Positions 24,837-35,493 of a stretch of 64,000 bases of DNA are shown here, in pieces (the stretch's first letter is position 1; each line of letters starts with the position of its first letter). The position numbers and the translations under genes are program-made. The notes under the pieces were generated by a model. It was not told where the DNA came from. It did no database searches and was given only the letters and a program-made list of their open reading frames with translations. The DNA comes from Nematostella vectensis (taxonomy: Eukaryota > Cnidaria > Anthozoa > Actiniaria > Edwardsiidae). Where the stretch lies: the NCBI RefSeq assembly GCF_932526225.1, contig NC_064048.1, forward strand, positions 10,348,188 through 10,412,187. Direction: 5' to 3'.

Positions 24837-25484
24837 TCATGATATCCACATCTTCGAAGATGAGTCAACTTCACATATTGTACTCGAATCTGGCAGTTGC
24901 CGAGCCATAAACTCCGTACCAATAACGGTGCCAAACTCGACAGCAGTGCACGGGAACCGAATATTACGGGTCCCTGAAAAATCCAGCTTTCGTGAGGTAG
25001 CAAAAGAAAATGTCCCTTTACCAAACAAAGCGGAAAAACCCCCCTTTGAAAGTGGGACTTTCACTTGTACTCTCCGAATGAGTCCCGTGTCATTCTCGGG
25101 TGTACGAAATTGGAGCTCATCGAACAGTGCATGTCGAATCAGCCACAATTCCTTATCCTCGGAGCAAAGAATGGGAAGCTTTTCTCTTGCTACCTCACTA
25201 CTGTCGGGGTTCCCAGCATTCACGGCTAAATAGCATGACAACTGCGGATTCAATGAAAGAGAAACCGTAGAATTATATCTATCGCTGTAGCCTTTCCATT
25301 TCACAAAGGCATAGTCTCCCTCAACGTTTAAAACTCTCTCTATCTCCCAGACTTTTTCTTCTTCCTCTTTCTCTTCTTTCACGTACGTATCAACTGAGGA
25401 ATGGTCTAAATATTTGACCAAGCGATCCGGTTTCTTTATAATTCTTCCACTACGAGTCTTTAGAGAATCAGTGTTTGCCGCCAT
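24837..25484 (-). CDS. Chromodomain protein encoded within the transposon
   Basis: A single-exon 215-aa protein starting at ATG 25484. Residues 9-26 are basic (TRSGRIIKKPDRL, like linker segments of retroelement polyproteins), 36-44 are acidic, and 45-75 form a chromodomain core (VWEIERVLNVEGDYAFVKWKGY). The usual C-terminal NTWEP helix start is replaced by NSTVS, so methyl-lysine binding may be altered. Residues 76-215 are unrecognised and perhaps a beta-rich domain. It is convergent with the transposase gene, ending 436 bp from it, and lies inside the same termini. Chromodomains in mobile elements are known to guide integration to chromatin marks; that role here is inference. DNA matching its first ~110 bp is retained in the short non-autonomous elements, showing the gene belongs to the transposon. 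Confidence 0.75.
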   Translation of the reverse strand: MAANTDSLKTRSGRIIKKPDRLVKYLDHSSVDTYVKEEKEEEEKVWEIERVLNVEGDYAFVKWKGYSDRYNSTVSLSLNPQLSCYLAVNAGNPDSSEVAREKLPILCSEDKELWLIRHALFDELQFRTPENDTGLIRRVQVKVPLSKGGFSALFGKGTFSFATSRKLDFSGTRNIRFPCTAVEFGTVIGTEFMARQLPDSSTICEVDSSSKMWIS

Positions 25485-25598
25485 GTTTGTTGGAGAAGCG
25501 CGAAAGGGGAAACTCCAGTACTTCTAAATATGGGCATATATGACCATATAAGGCACAGCGAACGAAGGACACTATCCGTGGGGAATATGTTTGATATG

Positions 25599-25770
25599 GT
25601 TAATGCTGTTGTTGTTATTGTTGTTGTTTGCTGTAGGTGTTGTTATTATTGCTGCTGCTTTTTTTATTGTAACTGTAGTAGTTGTTGTTGTTATAGTTGT
25701 TGCTGCTGTGTTGTTGCATTTCTTGCTGCTGTTGTTGTCGCTGCTATTGATGTTCTTTTTGTTGCAGTAG
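25599..25770. repeat. GTT-rich microsatellite, right of transposon
   Basis: Continuation of the triplet tract interrupted by the transposon. A 155-codon open frame through it is a by-product of triplet periodicity. Confidence 0.75.
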
Positions 25771-27414
25771 TAGACTCTGGTCCGGAATTATATTATGCAG
25801 TTTCTAACGTTCCACAGGACAAGCTTATCATGAATGGTAAAGACCACTCAAGTAAATTTCCTCCAGTGATCATGCTAGATTGTGGTTTTGCAAAACAAGG
25901 CGTGGCTTGTATAGGGACTGTGAACGAATCTTACCTCACTCCAACAACAAATCTCTCACCCCTGGTTCTAATCTATAGATTAACATGGGAGCCATAAGGG
26001 CTTTCAGAGTTAAGTGTAGCTACTTGCTCCTTCATAGATTAATCCAACATAACAACCAATCTTCTGGTTGGATTGCATATGGGAGAGTAGCTTACCCAAC
26101 GCATGGGGAACTGGATTCGAGCTAACTATAAGTTAATTAAAATATCTTTAAAGATATTTATAAGGGATCGTCGAAAAGCATGTATTTTAATTACTTTGTG
26201 GTTATGTCCATGCTATTCTTATAAGAAAAATGCATATCTCGTAGTAACATTAATATTTGTCATATACGCAGGGCCTATTCATCCTGTTCTAAGCGTTGTC
26301 GCGCGTGTCATGCGGAAATGACTCACATGAAAAACACAAACTTTCTGCAATGCCTAAAAACGTTTGCCGCTTGAGCGCATAAAAAAGCGCTTGTGTAGGT
26401 GCAAAGGTGAAATAAAAATTATCCCTTGTCGCATCGCTTTAAAGTTTTCCTTTCTTTGACTTAAAGAAAAGTCTCAAAATAACTTTATAGCGTTTAAACA
26501 CACTAACAATTCTTCAAATGAACTTGTTTTGCTTTAGTTTGTTTGCATTGAGATTCTCAAATAGACTGTTTTATAAGATTAGCTTTGAACCTTACCTCAG
26601 ATAAACCCTTCCCGTCTATGATGAGGTTCGTTTGCGTTTCGTAGCTACACAAGCTGTTGAGACCAAAGCGCTTTGTTCTAAGTTATCATTAACTCGTTAC
26701 TAAATAATTCTGCTCATTTTACGGTCTTTGCGTACAAAGCCTATTGTAGCTAGACGCTCGTATATTAAATATAAAACGTTTTCAATTATACTATCGATTA
26801 TAACTGAACATATCCGATTACTGTCGCTTACATTCAAAGAACGGAAAAGATTACTTTAAGACCCCACTTGTGGTAAGATACGACAGCCGGCTTTGCTTGC
26901 AGAATGCTTAGAGGTTTGATCAAAACATTTACGTTTCTTTGATAATGCGCCTTTTGTATCAATAAAACGCCAGGTATACAAATAAACTATTTCTTTTTCT
27001 AAAATACACCGAAAGCCAGTCGTATTTCCGCCCTGAGTATGAAAACACGAGTGCGATGGACGTTTTTAGGTTTAATAGGCTTTGAGTTGCGAAAAAATAA
27101 AAACAGAATCAACGATCTGATTGAAAATAGAATAGAAAGCGTGAAAGTTTATTATGCTGTGTTTTCATGGCTAAGTGACTCGCAGTTGTACGTTTGTTTG
27201 CAGGCACAATAATTAGGAATGTGTTATTGGAAGAAATTAAAAATAGCAACGTAGCCCACGGGCAGGGCAGCGGCAGAATCGAAAAGGCGGGTACCAAAAG
27301 GCGCCATTCAAAGGCGAAGGTGACTTAGTTAATTTGGTTTAATGAGGTCTTGCTGCGTAACTTGTAGACGCTACAAGAACGTTTCCCTACATTCAGAGGA
27401 CGGCATGAACGCCT
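25771..27414. other. Intergenic DNA, no gene seen
   Basis: Open frames are short and lack domain content. I see no RNA gene or clear transposon termini. Confidence 0.45.
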
Positions 27415-27417
27415 TGG

Positions 27418-28150
27418 CCTTTATCAGTCAGAGCCCGGTACAGACACGCTAGAATTGCAAGGAAAAAACGTAAAGCCCGATACAGATATCGCAAGTATTG
27501 CAAAGGAAACACGTAGAGCCCGGTACAGACATCGCAAGTATTGCAAGGGAAACACGTAGAGCCTGATACAGACATCGCAAGTATTGCAAGGGAAACACGT
27601 AGAGCCCGGTACAGTCATCGCAATTGCAAGGGAAACACATACGCAGACAGCGCATAAAAAATTGCAAGGAAAACACGCAGAGCCCGGTACAGACAGCGGA
27701 AGTATTGCAAGGGAAACACGTAAAGCCCGGTACAGACTGCGCAAGTTTTGCAAGGGAAACATATAAGGCCCGGTACAGACAGCGCATTTATTGCAAGGGA
27801 AACATATGCAAGGCCCGGCGCAGATAGCGCAAGTATTGCAAAAGGAAAACACGAAAAGATCGGTACAGACAGCGAGAGTATTGCAAGAGAATCAGGCAAA
27901 GCCCGGTAAAGACAATTGCAAGTATTGCAAGGAAAACATACGCAAAGCCCGGTACGGACAGCGCAAGTATTGCAAGAGAAACACATAAAGCCCGGTGCAG
28001 ACAGCGCTAGTACTAAGGGAAACACTAGCATGTTAGCTGGCTCTCATTCGGGGTTATTTGGATTTTTTAATTTTTTTTTTATTTCTAAGGGAATTCAGTC
28101 CGGCCGGCTAGCACGCAAAGCCTCGTACAGACAAAGCAAATATTGCAAGC
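27418..28150. repeat. ~43-bp tandem array, about 14 copies
   Basis: Unit AGCCCGGTACAGACA followed by GCAAGTATTGCAAGGGAAAC and ACGTA, degenerate and partly shortened. The array is interrupted at about 28035-28105 and has one more unit after that (AAAGCCTCGTACAGACAAAG...). Cys-rich open frames on the minus strand and their plus counterparts are repeat artefacts. Confidence 0.88.
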
Positions 28151-28241
28151 GGAGCCGTAATCCCAGTACAGCATCCGATGCGATACACAACAAAATACAA
28201 GGTGCGTGCCGTGAAGAAAAATTCTCCAGGGTGGATTGCTT

Positions 28242-28308
28242 GAAGATCCAGCTTACTTTGCGGGCGCTCCCAAAGGGTGGGAACGCCCGCAAAATACGCT
28301 GGATCTTC
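28242..28308. other. Long near-perfect hairpin
   Basis: Arms of about 30 nt (GAAGATCCAGC...GCGGGCG on the left, CGCCCGC...GCTGGATCTTC on the right) match at 27 of 30 positions around a ~7-nt loop (AAAGGGT). It could be a fold-back element remnant or a structured RNA precursor; sequence alone does not decide. Confidence 0.7.
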
Positions 28309-28363
28309 GAGCATGGGGGCGGGAAAATGGCTCATCACTCGTTCGATTGGTGTTTTGCATGAA

Positions 28364-28646
28364 CATATCAATATTTGGGTGACCTTCAAACCCGCTCGGT
28401 CAATCTCTGGGAAGCCTGGGTCTAAGGGCTTTTCAAGATTAGTGAGATAAAAATTTGACCAAGTTGTCAGGTTTTTTTGGACAAATTCTTGCCACGAGTC
28501 TCAAATTGACAGGAATCAGCATTTTTCACCATATTTTCTGGAGATCAGGGAGCGGGAAAACTTTAGCTCTTCTAAATATGGGCATCAATGACCATATAAG
28601 GCAATGCAAACGAAGGACACTATCCTTGGGGAATATGTTTGATATG
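28364..28646. mobile_element. Short non-autonomous relative of the 21.5-kb transposon
   Basis: A 283-bp element, CATATCAATATTTGGGTGAC at the left and GGGGAATATGTTTGATATG at the right. The middle (ATTTGACCAAG, CACGAGTCT, AATCAGCATTTTTCACCAT) aligns with the 5' end of the chromodomain gene of the 21504-25598 element (ATTTGACCAAG, TACGAGTCT, AATCAGTGTTTGCCGCCAT). Confidence 0.8.
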
Positions 28647-29044
28647 GACTTGGGTATCCAGCAAGCTAAATGGAACGATCGCGAACTGCAAGTCATCTTT
28701 TGTGCGAAAAAATGTTTTGATTACCGATCCAACTTTGCCTGAGAAAGAGCCTAATACCGTCTGAAAACCCGGGTACAATTATAATCATATGGTTATTTCT
28801 CCTCCCCCCTCCCCCCGTAAATCAATAAAAGATAACACTAGTTTAACTCCTAGCGTACAGAGACGGGCCCTTGGACCAGCTCCAAGATAACGAAAGTATT
28901 GGTACTCCTGTGGTATTTTACGGACGAGAGAACTGGTGCTCATCGTCACGCTCGTCACGAAACTTCCGTCACGCTACACCATCGATATCAGTTCGAAGAG
29001 AATGCCGAGATGTCTGTGATAATCTAGCCTAATTGCGCCCTATA

Positions 29045-29752
29045 ATGGATGCCACAGTCGATTTTCCCGCTATTATCGACCTTAATGTGGGAGGGAATCA
29101 TTTTACGACTACGCTGCTAACTTTGACTACTTTTCCGGATTCAATGTTGGGATCTATGTTCAGTGGACGAATTCCTGTCAACAGAGATTCGAATGGCCGC
29201 TTCTTCATCGACAGAGATGGTACATTATTCCGCTATATTCTCAATTTCCTACGCAGTAATGTCTTATCTCTACCAGCGAATTTTAAAGATTACGAGCTCC
29301 TCCTAAATGAAGCGGATTTCTATCAAATTGAACCTTTAATCGAGGAAATAAAAAGAATTCAATCCAACTTGGCTAAGACAAAAATGACAGAGCCGATAAG
29401 CGAAGTACTCCGACTATGTTTCAGCGGAGAATGCGAGAAAAACACGCGATTAAGAGGAAAAGTTGAAACGCTGAAGCAGCTTTTTCCTGACCAGGATGAT
29501 GTGATTGAGATTTCGGAGCATATTCAGTCGTTTCAAGTTGGTATCACCGGGACAGGCTACGCCAAACCCCGGCTTGATACATGGGTGACTACCACCAGTA
29601 TCATTGACTTGATAAGCGAACAGGGGTTTGAACCAAAATTCATCAACAATAGGAGCGATGGCGAGGAGACGTGGGTGTTCACAAGAACTGTACAATCTGA
29701 AAAAAAGACTGAAGAGGGGGACAGGAAGGTATCCCACAACAAGGCATCGTGA
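29045..29752 (+). CDS. KCTD-family BTB/POZ protein
   Basis: A single-exon protein of 235 aa starting at the first ATG (MDATVDF). The N-terminal T1-type BTB domain (about residues 9-105) has the family signatures IDLNVGGNHFTT, FPDSMLGSMFSG, FFIDRDGTLFRYILNFLR and EADFYQIEPLI. The C-terminal domain (about 125-225) contains ITGTGYAKPRLDTW, DLISEQGFEPKF and EETWVFTR, laid out as in KCTD proteins that act as Cullin-3 substrate adaptors or G-beta-gamma binders. The BTB part is closest in my memory to the KCTD6/KCTD21-like group, but I cannot assign an ortholog. It is a soluble intracellular oligomeric adaptor, not a channel. It is complete, with no intron. Confidence 0.9.
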   Translation: MDATVDFPAIIDLNVGGNHFTTTLLTLTTFPDSMLGSMFSGRIPVNRDSNGRFFIDRDGTLFRYILNFLRSNVLSLPANFKDYELLLNEADFYQIEPLIEEIKRIQSNLAKTKMTEPISEVLRLCFSGECEKNTRLRGKVETLKQLFPDQDDVIEISEHIQSFQVGITGTGYAKPRLDTWVTTTSIIDLISEQGFEPKFINNRSDGEETWVFTRTVQSEKKTEEGDRKVSHNKAS

Positions 29753-29967
29753 GGAGTTACTGTAAAATGGGGTGAAACCCTGTTAGATTGGTACCTAGAG
29801 TACTGTTACTGTACTCTAGAGTTACTGTTAGATTTAGAGTAGAGTTACTGTCTACTTACTAGAGTAAGTAGAGTTACTGTTAGATTGGTACCTAGAGTAG
29901 GCCACGGGGGAGGGGAGAAAGGTTGTGATGTTGATTGGCGGTGGGGGGTGGGGGGTGGGACAAGCTT
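29753..29967. other. Downstream of KCTD gene, short repeats
   Basis: A 20-bp sequence (GTTAGATTGGTACCTAGAGT) occurs near 29781 and again near 29878, with several GAGTTACTGT repeats between, followed by a G-rich tract. Confidence 0.5.
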
Positions 29968-30119
29968 CAGGTGCATCCCCAGGTTTGGCCGAGCAGGGGT
30001 GCACAGTCATAGGTATCATATGGAAAAATTATAGTATTTGAAGATTCCTTAATACAAAATGACCCACTTTTTGGCCACAAGGGGGGGGGGGGGGGGTGCA
30101 CCCCCTGTGTACGCCCCTG
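29968..30119. mobile_element. MITE, CAGG...CCTG termini
   Basis: Left CAGGTGCATCCCCAGGTTTGG; right CCCCTGTGTACGCCCCTG. Internal CAGTCATAGGTAT and TTTTTGGCCACAAGGGGG are shared with copies at 36139-36271, 41424-41580 and 47876-48027. Confidence 0.7.
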
Positions 30120-30646
30120 AGAATAGGAATTATGATAATCTACCATGATTTTTAGAATAAGTGCTTCAGGTAAGAGGGTGGATATGTGAGTAAGTGCACT
30201 TGAATCCGCCTAAATGTATTGCACTTTAATGACCCAATGACAAAGAAACTGCCTGTTAGAAGGGAAAGCCTTATTTGCTATGGTTCTGGTATGATTAAAA
30301 AAAAAAAAAAAAACTCTTTTATCAAGATAGAACTGATTTTGAAATAAGTGCATCCCTTTAATTGCCCTGCCCTTTTGCTTATTAAGCAATTATGGTACTG
30401 GGAAACGACATTAGGCATTGTATCTAGTCTAGGCCTAAGGAAGGAGGGAAGCAGAGGGGTTTGAGGTGAGTTAATGCATCATAAGACATTAGACAGGCCA
30501 CCTAGTGTATGCTCAAGGGGGTGAGTGGGTGGGAGAAGGAAAGAAGCACATAGGGATAAGGGGAGATAAGGCATCATAGAAAATATTGGGAAAACCTACC
30601 AAAGGGGGGAAGGGGTGGATGTATGGGGATGGGGTAGAGTGAGGTA
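30120..30646. other. Intergenic DNA, no gene seen
   Basis: Contains poly-A and G-rich runs only. Confidence 0.4.
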
Positions 30647-32695
30647 TAGTCCGGTCGCTTAGTGTTTCAATCTATACATAGCGGACAAAAGCACCAAACT
30701 TGGCATAAAGATAGCCAAGAGGATGCTAATTAATATTGAGACCTGTGCCCACCGGTACCACTTGAGGATTTTGTGTAATAGCGGAATAAAAATTAGAAAA
30801 AAAAAGCGTCCATCACGGGCTCCCTGTGGTGAAATTTAAAAGATCTTGTATTTCTAAAACTAAGGCGAAATATCTGATTGTTTTTTTTTTGGTAGGGGGA
30901 ATATAACATTATTTGTTAATATTTCAGGATAAAAACATCGTCGGCTGCTATAAAATGATTTATTTAAGAGAAAACGTTTTCAAAGCTAGACCCAATCCCC
31001 CTCACGGTTATCCAAGATGGCGGCTTATATTGGCACTGTATATGCTGTAAGTACCTCATAAAATCGCGTATTTTAGGTAAAAAAAGCTCATTCTTTATGT
31101 AGCAAGAACGTACAATGTCTATAACCTACTAAACATGAAATTTTGTCTTGATATTAAATTTATTTATTAATTTTAAGTTTGTGCATCATAGTGATGAGGT
31201 TGAACGCATCGCATGCTTTTTAGGATAGCAACCAGCCTCCAACGAATCGCCGCACCAATCGAGGACTAATTAATCATCCTAAAGATGATTAATTTGTCAG
31301 GCTTATAGAATATATTAACAGGACATATAATGGAGGCTGTTGAAAATGGTACGTTCCTTTTTCTGATGTCCGAGCTCCACAATGTACATGAGACACGCTT
31401 GGGAGATTTTGGGGATGAGAAATCCTTTAACCGTTTTCTACTAAAGGACAGAGTTTTAGAGGCTTTTCCTAAGGTGTGGATCAGTGATCGGCGGACCGTT
31501 ATTGTAATAAAGGGGAGAAAGTTATTCTGAAACAAACTGTAAGATACTTTTCAGAATGATGCGCGTACGCTAGTATGTGCCCAGGGTCCGCGGGGATTTC
31601 TTTTCCAAACAGATAATTTTTCCTTTCTTAGGGACGTTTTCTTCGAGGTGCCGAAGAAACGTCGGTGCTATAAACAAGTGTTCGAAAACTCTATTGTAGA
31701 CGATACTAGCGTCAACCTTAAGAGAGGACACGTTTAGCCCAAAACCTGACGTAAGCCAGAATTATTCTATTATTCTAACGATCAGAAGGTTTTGAGCGCC
31801 ATATCTGTATACGCCAGCCACCGCTGCCGATCTATATTAGTTCAATATCCTTTTTTTTACAAAATGAAAATATAAATCATGGAACGCTATTAGCTAGGGT
31901 TTTCGGCTTCATACGACCGAGTGGTTGGAAGTCAAGGGCGTCTGCCGGCTTCCCCGCTTTGACCCATAACTAGCATGGGGTAGAGCGAGGCTCTCGCCTA
32001 GGGAAACAATTGTGATACTTTGATTTTAAAATAACATAGGGCCGTAACGAAAAGATAAACAAATGATCCGAGTTGTCATGGAATAATTTATCAACGCACA
32101 ATAAGCTATGAAAATCTCCCTCATCGGTAGGATTTTTTTCCTGCTGACGGGCCTATTAATTACAGCCGCGCTGGTTAAATTAAAGCTCTATAGCCCTTAA
32201 TATAATACTTAGAGAACTCATTGAAAGAAAATTTCTGGGAAAATTCATGTGCACCATATTTGTGCTTATTTAATGAATAAAAATCAGTCTTATTTGCATG
32301 TTAGCAAAAAGGGATGTAAATAAAGCCGCGTAGGGCCTGGGTTCCAGTAGGTTTTTTTCTTCTTCAAATGTGGCTTTTTATAGCTATTTATATATTTCTT
32401 GGCTCTGAATTTGATAGAATACAGCTTAAATGATAGAAAATCGTTTTCAAATATGTGCATTTTGATCTTTTTTGTGTCTTGAAAAGGTATGGAAATCTTA
32501 CCACAGGGTACCCGCAACACCAGATTTATAAAAAAAAAATAATAATTGCCCCTTATTTATGGATCCGCAAATGGTACCGGTGGGCACAGGTCTCATTATT
32601 GATTACCATCCTCTAGGCTATATTTATACCATGTTTGGTGCTTTTGTTCGCTGTGTATAGATTGAGCTCTTTTTGTGCGCTAAGCGACCCGACTA
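30647..32695. mobile_element. DNA transposon with ~130-bp terminal inverted repeats
   Basis: The left terminus (TAGTCCGGTCGCTTAG, CAATCTATACATAGCG, ACAAAAGCACCAAACTTGG, GAGACCTGTGCCCACCGGTA) is matched in inverted order at the right (TACCGGTGGGCACAGGTCTC, CCATGTTTGGTGCTTTTGT, CGCTGTGTATAGATTG, CTAAGCGACCCGACTA). GTA on both sides suggests a 3-bp target duplication. The 1.8-kb interior has an ATG in AAGATGGCGGC at about 31015 opening MAAYIGTVYA with a GTAAGT donor, and an open frame at about 31330-31530. Confidence 0.8.
31330..31530 (+). pseudogene. Open frame inside the 2-kb transposon, unknown
   Basis: About 66 codons (MEAVENGTFLFLMSELHNV...RRTVIVIKGRKLF) with protein-like composition. An AG (AACAG) lies just upstream and could be an acceptor for a short first exon near 31015 ending at GTAAGT. 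I do not recognise a transposase. It may be a fragment of the element's lost gene or chance. Confidence 0.3.
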
Positions 32696-33021
32696 GTAAG
32701 GCAACTGAAAACAAATTCCCCAAACTCAACCAAAGGGGGAGGGGGCAGAGAGAGGATAAAAGCACAGATGGTGAGGCAAGGGGACTCATCATTGGAAAAT
32801 ATCAGTAGCACTCATTTGAACGAAAAACAAGGTTAGGCAACATGGGGGACGAGAGGATGTGAAATAAAGCATTATGGGAAATTCTCAGGAAACACAATAG
32901 ACAATATAATATGGGTTAGTTTTTAAGTTCAGAGTAAAAAAAGTCATTGAGGCTTATTTGGTGATTTTAGCCTTCTACCTCTAAGTCCTCATTCCTATAG
33001 TAACAATAAACAGTTGAATTA

Positions 33022-33164
33022 CAGGGGTGTAGCCAGGGGGGCCCGGGCCCCCCCTTTTAGCAGCCAAAAATACAGTAAATGTATGAGACATGATTTAAAA
33101 TACAGGGGAAAATGCCTTGTCCCTTTTGGGCCCCCTCCTGTTAAAAATCCTGGCTACGCCACTG
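33022..33164. mobile_element. hAT-like MITE
   Basis: CAGGGGTGTAGCCAGG at the left and CCTGGCTACGCCACTG at the right, 143 bp, with AATTA directly on both sides. CAGGGGYGTAGC-type ends are typical of many hAT-like MITEs. Confidence 0.7.
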
Positions 33165-34110
33165 AATTATCTGTCAGTACACATGACTCTGGGGGGGTTT
33201 GACCCCATTCAGCTGGTTGTAGGTGTTTTAAGGTGTCTAGGAAGCAATATCGTACTGTAAACTGTAGTCATCTGCTAAACTGTTTTCTGACTTTCATCAT
33301 TTCAACTAATAGAATTACTAGCCGATTTAGCCGTTGGAAATCGTCAACGAGACTTCGCAAAATGTTTAGGAGATTTACCCCCCCCCCCCCCCCCCCCCCC
33401 TCCTTGGGCTTTTCTTGCTCTATTGGAAGTTGATATGCCCGAAAGAGCATCCCTCGGAAGTACATCCATCCTTTTTTTACAAAGTGCCCTGAAAATAAAG
33501 AAATTAGAGGAGGTTACTGTTTGCACCGACGTGGAAAACATTTTTTAAATTTTGTGGAAATATATAGGGAATGCTAAAGAATTGAAATTGACGTCTAAAA
33601 TCATCGAGAAAAACTGTGCTTTTCGGAGTAAATGTAGTTTTTAACAGCTCCCACACTTCAAACACTTCACACGACTACTGACATCTTTAACTTTAAAGAG
33701 ACACCAAAACCAAAGCAGCAGGCTTTTAACTTTTCTGGTACAAGATTTTTTATGTATTTTAATAAAAACTGCTCGATATTCTGTTGGAACTAATCTCAAA
33801 TAATACTGGCACTTCGCGCTCTCAAAACAAACCAGTCACTAGCATGTGCCGGTCACTGTACGCATACAGCGCATCTGGGAGTTGATAAAGCGGGTTTGTG
33901 GCGGTTTAAAAGATTTGTGGGAGTTCTAAGCATAAATCGGGATCATTCTAAAGGTACAAAATGTGTAAATTAGTCCAGTAGGTATCAGTAATTCACTATA
34001 TGCACAAAAATAATCATTCTGAATGAGATTTACATTTTCAAATACAGACTGGCCGTATATTTTATAGCCTAGCCCGTGATTGCTGTCTAAGTAAGTTATT
34101 TTTTCAAGTA
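33165..34110. other. Intergenic DNA, no gene seen
   Basis: A long poly-C run at about 33379-33400. Short open frames around it are not credible. Confidence 0.4.
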
Positions 34111-34112
34111 TA

Positions 34113-34436
34113 CACTCTCTTTATTTTATAAGAACCTTTTTTATAAGAACGTTAAGCCTGAGATTTCACCAAATTTTAAGAACATGCTAAGAACATGCCG
34201 AGGCTCAATAGCAGAAAACAAAATTCTTTTTAAGTCCTGATTGCGTTCTAAAATGCAGAATCAAATTGTGCTCATAGTTACAACCTTATTATTGCTATTG
34301 ATCATTAGTGTAATTCTCTTCCTAATAGTTCATTGGGTATTATATTTCTTATATACACTAAAATTTAAGAACATCGTTAAAAACATATTCGGCCCAGCCA
34401 CAACTGAAAATTAGACCGTCTTATAAATAAAGAGTG
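34113..34436. mobile_element. Tc1/mariner-like MITE (compact copy), TA-flanked
   Basis: 324 bp between TA dinucleotides at 34111-34112 and 34437-34438. Termini CACTCTCTTTATTTTATAAG and CTTATAAATAAAGAGTG. Same family as 12712-13847 and the array copies; the smallest copy here. Confidence 0.8.
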
Positions 34437-35212
34437 TAATGGTAATTTGAAGAAATAACCTTGACTGATTCGTACCACGCTTTTGTAATAACCAAGTAAT
34501 TCATTAGGCAAGTAACTCATCAACGCATTAATTAGACAAACTCAAGATACTAAAAGAATGAAATTCCCATTACAAACATTAGACTACTTCCCATAGCAAA
34601 CATTGACCATCGGTGATACTAAACAGGCGGTTTCTTGTTCGCGTCCAACTTTGGCAGGAGGTGCCTAATCTCACAGGAATGCTTTACTGATTATGGATGC
34701 TAATCTAAGTCAGCAAACAACACTTCCACTCTCTTCAACATATTTGTTTTTTTTTTTATTCTTTTGCATTCAGTAACTTTCGAACACAAGTTTTATATAT
34801 TTTCACCCAAAGTTAAATCTATACCTTTTCTACCTATTCCTTTAATTTCATATCGAAAGATGTTCATTTTGTACTACTGCTTTCTTTAAACATTTCTATT
34901 GTTCCTGTTAATGACACTGAAGGTTAATGTTAATTATTTTCCTTGGCTAGCAATGACCAATCATTGCATAGCACACACGTGATCACACTTGTCAATCAAA
35001 TTTTACTAAACTCGCAAACTCACTACAGAAAGAACTGCCTGAGACTCTTCAGTTTATTGTTCAGATGAGTTCTACAATTATCAGCAACATTATCAGTCAT
35101 ATCCTCAGCAGTACTCTTGTATTCCCCATTGACTAAAGTTAAAGGTACGATCCTGGTCAAGACTCCTGGCTCAAGCTACGCAACAGCTTACCTACTGAAG
35201 ACATACACTGCA

Positions 35213-35260
35213 ATGAAGGTCTACATGCTTGCAGTGGTAGTTTTGGTCGGCTATTTGAAT
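35213..35260 (+). pseudogene. Relic first exon of the secreted-protein family
   Basis: A 48-bp exon encoding MKVYMLAVVVLVGYLN followed by GTATCT. It is homologous to exon 1 of the four complete genes downstream (MKLYLFAVIVLVGHFT), with matching flanks (CTACTGAAGACATACACTGC before; TGGCCAGTTTTG after). No homologous exons 2-4 follow before the next unit begins at about 35722, so this is a truncated, probably inactive paralog and marks the upstream edge of the array. Confidence 0.75.
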
Positions 35261-35493
35261 GTATCTTTTCCTCTCATTTCATGGCCAGTTTTGGGCGTCT
35301 TTCTTGATAGACCACAGGCTTCCCGCCCGCGACAGTGAGAGATTTCTAAGGCATACGAATTCATTCAAATAATTATCTATGTGTTATATCTTCTAATTTA
35401 TGAAATAAACTGAGTTGGGATGCAAATGTATCCGTCTGTGCTTTTTTTTGTCTCGCTAGAAGCTCGAAGACTTTTAAGCGATAAGTTTGTCTC

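Larger units (their letters stand above)
21504..25598. mobile_element. Two-gene DNA transposon, candidate autonomous element
   Basis: A 4095-bp element with short inverted termini (CATATCAAAC on the left, GTTTGATATG on the right). Its last ~90 bp (TTCTAAATATGGGCAT, GACCATATAAGGCA, GAAGGACACTATCC, GGGGAATATG) closely match the right ends of the ~282-bp elements at 28364-28646 and 54914-55195. Its first ~40 bp (CATATCAA...TTCAAACTCGCTCGG) match their left ends. Inside are a ten-exon candidate transposase gene on + and a chromodomain gene on -, convergent. It sits within a GTT microsatellite with no visible target-site duplication. Superfamily is undetermined. Confidence 0.75.

Noticed and set aside
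25530..25997. 155-codon Val/Cys-rich frame
   Set aside because: Runs from the transposon end through a GTT microsatellite.
27393..28389. Cys-rich minus-strand frames and Lys-rich plus frames
   Set aside because: Artefacts of the ~43-bp array; they are open in several frames at once.
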